From contig NZ_JANCLX010000017.1 of the NCBI RefSeq assembly GCF_024295805.1, positions 62,001 to 126,000 on the forward strand: a stretch of 64,000 nucleotides of DNA. The letters run 5' to 3'. The notes under the pieces were generated by a model. The model did not search any database and was not told the DNA's origin. It was given only the letters and a program-made list of their open reading frames with translations. The position numbers were made by a program, and so were the translations under genes. This DNA comes from Streptomyces cucumeris. Its GTDB lineage: Bacteria > Actinomycetota > Actinomycetes > Streptomycetales > Streptomycetaceae. Shown one piece after another: positions 60,644 through 64,000 of this stretch (position 1 is its first letter; every line of letters begins with the position of its first letter).

Positions 60644-62445
60644 CGGAGCCTGTGCAGGGTGCCGCTCGGATCGCCCGCCCGGTCGTCCTTCGCGCGGTAG
60701 CGCAGGGTGTCGCCCGCTAGGACGAACCGCTCCTGGGTGGAACCGTCGCTGCACCCCTCCTGGGGCCGGTCCCGCTTCAGCGCGGCGTCCAGCCGGAGTT
60801 CACCGGAGGAGGCGGAGACCAGCTTCCAGGTGCTGTCGCAGCGCAGCACCGACAGCGTCACCCGGCCGGTCGCGACCTGCTCCCCGACCCGGCCCTGCCG
60901 GAAGGTGATGGTCATGGTGCCCACGGGGATGCCGGAGTCCGAGGTGAGGTCGCCGCGCCAGGTGCCGAGGAACGTCTTGGGGATCGCGCCGGGGCCCGCG
61001 CCGTCGCTCGGCGTCGCCGAGGACGGCGGCGTCGCGGACGGGCTCCCGCCGGGCCGGGCGTCGCCGCGCGGACCGGCCTTGGTGTCCTTGCCGCTGCCGG
61101 GCAGGACGTCGAAGACCACCGCGGCGGTCGTCGCGGCGGCCAGGGCGCCCGCGACGGAGAGCACCAGGGTGCAACTGAGCGCCTTGGGGCGGTTGCGGCC
61201 GCCCACGGACGCGCTGAGCGCGACACCGCGTCCCCGCTCGGGGAGCGGGGCGGGGTACGACGGCGGCGGAGGAGGAGTGGAGCGGTCGGCCGGTTCACGG
61301 CCCGGGAGTCCGTCCGCGTACGAGGGGTCCGGGGGTCCGAAGGCGCCGAGCGCGGGCGATCCGGCGGTGGACGGCTCGGGGACCCGGGCCGGAACCGGAG
61401 CCGGAGCCGGGGTGTGGGGCGCCGACCGGTCCGGGCCGGTGGCGGACGTCTCTTCGGCCCGCGGTGCCGGGGTCGCTTCCGCACTCGCCTCCGGTTCCGC
61501 AGGCGCGGCTGCCACGTCCCCGGTCGGTTCCGGATCCTCCGTTTCCGCCTCCAGATCGAGCAGTTGCACCGCGCGCCGGCTCACCCGCTCCACCAGCGTC
61601 CCCGGCAGCCAGCCGGACCGCACGAGCCCCGAGGCGCCGTCCGCGGGCGCCAGCCGCCGGGCGATCTGCTCCGGGGTGGGACGCTCGGCGGGGTTCTTGG
61701 CCAGGCACGCGGCCACCAGCTCGCGCAGATCGCCGGTGAGCTGCTCGCTGAGCCGGGGTTCGGCGTGGACCACCTTGTACAGCAGCGCCGCCGAACTGTC
61801 GCCCGGGAAGGGACCCTCACCGGTCGCCGCGTACGCCAGCACCGAGCCCAGCGAGAAGACGTCCGCCGGTCCGCCGACGTCCTCCCCGAGGATCTGCTCG
61901 GGCGCCATGTAGCCGGGCGACCCGATGGACGCCCCGGTGGAGGTGAGCGAGGCGGTGCCGTCGGTGGCGCGGGCGATCCCGAAGTCGATCAACCGCGGCC
62001 CGTCGAGGGCCAGCAGCACATTGGACGGCTTGACGTCCCGGTGGACCAGGCCCAGCGCATGCACGGCGGCCAGCGCCTCCGCGAGCCCCGCCCCCAGCGC
62101 CCGTACCGACGCCTCGGGAAGCGGTCCCTCGTCGGATATCGCCCGGCTGAGCGAGGGGCCCGCCACATAGCCGGTGGCCACCCACGGCACGGCGGCCCCG
62201 GGGTCGGCGTCCAGCACCGGCGCGGTCCACGCACCACCGACCCGGCGCGCGGCCTCGACCTCACGCCGGAAGCGCGCGCGGAACTGCTCGTCCAGCGCGA
62301 AGTGGGGGTGCACCACCTTGACCGCGACCGTGCGCCCTCCGGCGCTGCGCCCGAGGTAGACACGGCCCATACCGCCCGAGCCGAGCCGTCCGAGCAGCCG
62401 GTACGCGCCGATGACCCGTGGGTCGTCCGCTCCCAGCGGATCCAT
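60640..62445 (-). CDS. Membrane-bound Ser/Thr protein kinase
   Basis: A 601-residue Hanks-type kinase. The glycine loop is LGSGGMGRV (21-29), the ATP lysine is Lys43, the catalytic loop is HRDVKPSN (135-142), then DFG (154-156) and SPGYMAPEQ. A Pro/Ala/Glu-rich juxtamembrane linker (about 300-420) and one membrane helix (about 423-446) lead to an external domain (about 490-601) with two cysteines. That domain is not PASTA; it looks like a small beta-rich lipocalin-like or unknown fold (TFLGTWRGDLTSDSGIPVGTMTITF). GGGGAGG precedes the ATG. The gene is next to mqnA. Its stop codon is set by the adjacent mobile element. Confidence 0.92.
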   Translation of the reverse strand: MDPLGADDPRVIGAYRLLGRLGSGGMGRVYLGRSAGGRTVAVKVVHPHFALDEQFRARFRREVEAARRVGGAWTAPVLDADPGAAVPWVATGYVAGPSLSRAISDEGPLPEASVRALGAGLAEALAAVHALGLVHRDVKPSNVLLALDGPRLIDFGIARATDGTASLTSTGASIGSPGYMAPEQILGEDVGGPADVFSLGSVLAYAATGEGPFPGDSSAALLYKVVHAEPRLSEQLTGDLRELVAACLAKNPAERPTPEQIARRLAPADGASGLVRSGWLPGTLVERVSRRAVQLLDLEAETEDPEPTGDVAAAPAEPEASAEATPAPRAEETSATGPDRSAPHTPAPAPVPARVPEPSTAGSPALGAFGPPDPSYADGLPGREPADRSTPPPPPSYPAPLPERGRGVALSASVGGRNRPKALSCTLVLSVAGALAAATTAAVVFDVLPGSGKDTKAGPRGDARPGGSPSATPPSSATPSDGAGPGAIPKTFLGTWRGDLTSDSGIPVGTMTITFRQGRVGEQVATGRVTLSVLRCDSTWKLVSASSGELRLDAALKRDRPQEGCSDGSTQERFVLAGDTLRYRAKDDRAGDPSGTLHRLR

Positions 62446-62507
62446 GGCGGGCCTCCCCCGTCGACGGCGCGGTCCAGCTTAGGCGGGCCCGGGACGGCAC
62501 GGGCCGC

Positions 62508-63437
62508 TCAGACCGCGGAGGTCTGCCCGTCCAGCAGCTCCACCCGGACGTCCGCCGGGTAGCCCCCGTCATGTCCGGTCCGGCGGGCGAACTCGGCGAT
62601 GCCCTTCAACTGGGCCCGGCCCAGGCTGAAGTCGAGGGTGGTGAAGTAGCGCTCCAGCACCGGCGGTTCCAGGGCCTCCCAGCGCGCCGCCTGCTCGGCG
62701 ACCTTGCCGACCTCCTCCAGCGAGACGTTCCGGGAGGCGAGGAACGCCTCATGCACCTTGTGCACGATCACCGGCTCCCGCTCCAGGTAGTCGCGGCGGA
62801 CCGCCCAGACCGCGAAGACGAACGGCAGCCCGGTCCACTCCTTCCACATCTGCCCGAGGTCATGGACCTGGAGGCCCAGCCGGGATGCCTCGTGGAGGTT
62901 GGCGCGCAGCGCCGCGTCACCGATGAGCACCGCCGCCTCGGCCTCCTGCATCATCAGGCTGAGGTCGGGCGGGCAGGTGTAGTACTCGGGGGTGATCCCG
63001 TGCCGCTCGGCCAGCAGAAGCTGGGCCAGCCGTACGGAGGTGCGGGAGGCCGAGCCCAGCGCCACCCGCGCGTGGTCGAGCTGCTCCAGCGGCACCTGCG
63101 AGACGATCACGCAGGACATCACGGGCCCGTCGCAGCCCACCGCGATGTCCGGCAGCGCCACCAGGTCGTCGGCGTTGCGCAGGTACTCGACCAGGCTGAT
63201 CGGGCCGATGTCGAGGTCGCCGCGGACGAGCTGGTCGTTCAGGGCGTCGGGGGTGTCCTTGGTGAGCTCGAAGTCGAGGAGCGAACCGGTCCTGGCGAGG
63301 CCCCAGTACAGCGGCATGCAGTTCAGGTACTGGATGTGGCCCACTCTCGGGCGGCTGCGCCGGCGGTCGCCGTCGGGCGTGACGCCGTCGGAGGCACCCT
63401 GTGTACTCCGCGAGGGGGAACTCGGTGAAATGTCCAC
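62508..63437 (-). CDS. mqnA: Chorismate dehydratase (menaquinone, futalosine route)
   Basis: A 309-residue MqnA protein (periplasmic-binding-protein fold) that converts chorismate to 3-enolpyruvyl-benzoate, the first step of the futalosine route. Landmarks: RVGHIQYLNCMPLYWGLARTG, LVRGDLDIGPISLVEYLRNADDL, ALGSASRTSVRLAQLLLAERHG and YTCPPDLSLMMQEAEAAVLIGDAALR. A polar N-terminal stretch of about 30 residues precedes the core. The GTG at 63437 lacks a Shine-Dalgarno, and TAGCCT lies about 6 bp upstream as a possible -10, so the mRNA may be leaderless. A later GTG at 63383 is the alternative start. Confidence 0.93.
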   Translation of the reverse strand: MDISPSSPSRSTQGASDGVTPDGDRRRSRPRVGHIQYLNCMPLYWGLARTGSLLDFELTKDTPDALNDQLVRGDLDIGPISLVEYLRNADDLVALPDIAVGCDGPVMSCVIVSQVPLEQLDHARVALGSASRTSVRLAQLLLAERHGITPEYYTCPPDLSLMMQEAEAAVLIGDAALRANLHEASRLGLQVHDLGQMWKEWTGLPFVFAVWAVRRDYLEREPVIVHKVHEAFLASRNVSLEEVGKVAEQAARWEALEPPVLERYFTTLDFSLGRAQLKGIAEFARRTGHDGGYPADVRVELLDGQTSAV

Positions 63438-63740
63438 ATGCGGAGGCTAGCCCCGCAGGGCGCCCACGGCGGCGGCGGGGTGCCGCGAGCCCTCCGGCGA
63501 TTCTCCGGCAGTAGCTGCGCGACCTGCGATCTTATCCATCTCCGAGGTGCTGGAAACCCCACTTATTCGTGATCTTCGGCTCTTTCCCCTCGCACACGCT
63601 GCGTGCTAAGCTCGCCGCAAGTTGCAGTTTGGTTTCCCTTGCAGTACAGAGCCTGCGGAGCATGTAACCGCGGGCTTTTGTAGTTTTCAGACTTCTTGCA
63701 GGTTCTGGAGCAGGGCAACCCTTTGGCCCAAGGAGGGCTT
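63438..63740 (+). other. Intergenic region with the cold-shock gene promoter and long leader
   Basis: No gene. A TGCTAAGCT stretch at 63604-63612 is a plausible extended -10, which would give a leader of about 125 nt. The leader is notably T-rich for this genome and contains the terminator-like hairpin listed separately. AGGAGGG (63731-63737) is the ribosome site of the cold-shock gene. Confidence 0.5.
63651..63679 (+). promoter_or_regulatory. Terminator-like hairpin in the cold-shock leader (candidate attenuator)
   Basis: GCCTGCGG (63651-63658) and CCGCGGGC (63668-63675) form an 8-bp stem with one G-U pair and a 9-nt loop, followed directly by TTTTGTAGTTTT. This is a textbook intrinsic terminator shape, 61 bp before the start codon on the sense strand. 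Confidence 0.6.
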
Positions 63741-63944
63741 ATGGCTACCGGAACCGTCAAGTGGTTCAACGCCGAGAAGGGCTTCGGCTTCATCGCCCAG
63801 GACGGCGGCGGCCCCGATGTCTTCGTTCACTACTCCGCGATCAACGCGTCTGGCTTCCGCTCCCTCGAGGAGAACCAGGCCGTGACCTTCGACGTCACCC
63901 AGGGTCCGAAGGGCCCGCAGGCTGAGAACGTCAGCGCGGTCTGA
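63741..63944 (+). CDS. Cold-shock domain protein (CspA family)
   Basis: A 67-residue single cold-shock domain: MATGTVKWFNAEKGFGFIAQ with RNP1 (KGFGFI) and RNP2 (VFVHYS). It binds single-stranded nucleic acid, acting as an RNA chaperone and transcription antiterminator. AGGAGGG lies 3 bp before ATG. The frame is open for 15 codons upstream, but the family starts here. Confidence 0.96.
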   Translation: MATGTVKWFNAEKGFGFIAQDGGGPDVFVHYSAINASGFRSLEENQAVTFDVTQGPKGPQAENVSAV

Positions 63945-63960
63945 TCTAGCAGTACCCAAG

Positions 63961-64000
63961 GAGCCCTGCTCCCTCCACACCGGTGGGGGAAGCGGGGCTC
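63961..64000 (+). terminator. Terminator of the cold-shock gene
   Basis: GAGCCC (63961-63966) pairs with GGGCTC (63995-64000), and the interior continues as a partly paired stem. It reaches the window edge, so any T-tract is out of view. Confidence 0.7.

Overview
This is a stretch of conserved chromosome from a high-GC actinomycete, almost certainly a Streptomyces. The codons are strongly GC-biased, GTG starts are common, ribosome sites are AGGAGG-like, and the gene content matches what I remember of the S. coelicolor core chromosome read backwards from about SCO4614 (YajQ) to SCO4505 (cold-shock protein). One secreted peptidase closely resembles the S. griseus aminopeptidase. I see no prophage, integrative element, biosynthetic cluster or CRISPR array.

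Layout. 0-3.3 kb: a tRNA-Tyr gene, YajQ, an acetyltransferase, and a YccF/HtpX membrane-stress pair. 3.3-13.4 kb: a tightly overlapping ten-gene second complex I cluster (nuoA2-B2-C2-H2-I2-J2-K2-L2-M2-N2) with no nuoD, E, F or G. 13.7-17.2 kb: two paralogous histidine kinases and a LuxR-type response regulator. 17.5-20.6 kb: a 2-oxoacid:ferredoxin oxidoreductase (korAB). 20.7-36.4 kb: a mixed block with a KimA-like transporter, a RarD-like permease, a secreted M28 peptidase, an ABC exporter with a LolA-like membrane-anchored protein, a polyprenyl diphosphate synthase, an FAD oxidoreductase/ATP-grasp pair, fumarylacetoacetase, a lipoprotein, and a BtrH-like protein with its MerR regulator. 36.5-52.6 kb: the complete 14-gene nuoA-N operon, with a good Rex operator upstream of nuoA. 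53.4-64 kb: an NlpC/P60 hydrolase, a CBS protein, a VOC protein, menaquinone genes (a geranylgeranyl-reductase-type gene, menG, mqnC and mqnA), a Ser/Thr kinase, and a cold-shock gene with a terminator-like leader.

How the genes fit together. The theme is anaerobic-style and respiratory electron flow into menaquinone. Two complex I gene sets supply electrons. A ferredoxin-reducing enzyme lies next to the set that lacks the NADH module. The quinone itself is made through the futalosine route (mqnA, mqnC), and menG, a prenyl reductase and a polyprenyl synthase finish it.

The least ordinary signals are non-coding. A roughly 170-bp palindromic element is present in two full copies and two end-remnants. 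Its ends are CTAG, and at three of the four sites that CTAG supplies the TAG stop codon of a gene. Other signals are a 417-bp near-identical tract shared by the two kinases, a shared palindromic motif upstream of both kinases, an AT-rich 21-bp palindrome before korA, a MerR operator just before an apparently leaderless GTG, and an intrinsic-terminator-like hairpin in the cold-shock leader. No searches were run. Family names come from motifs I could read and from memory of homologues.
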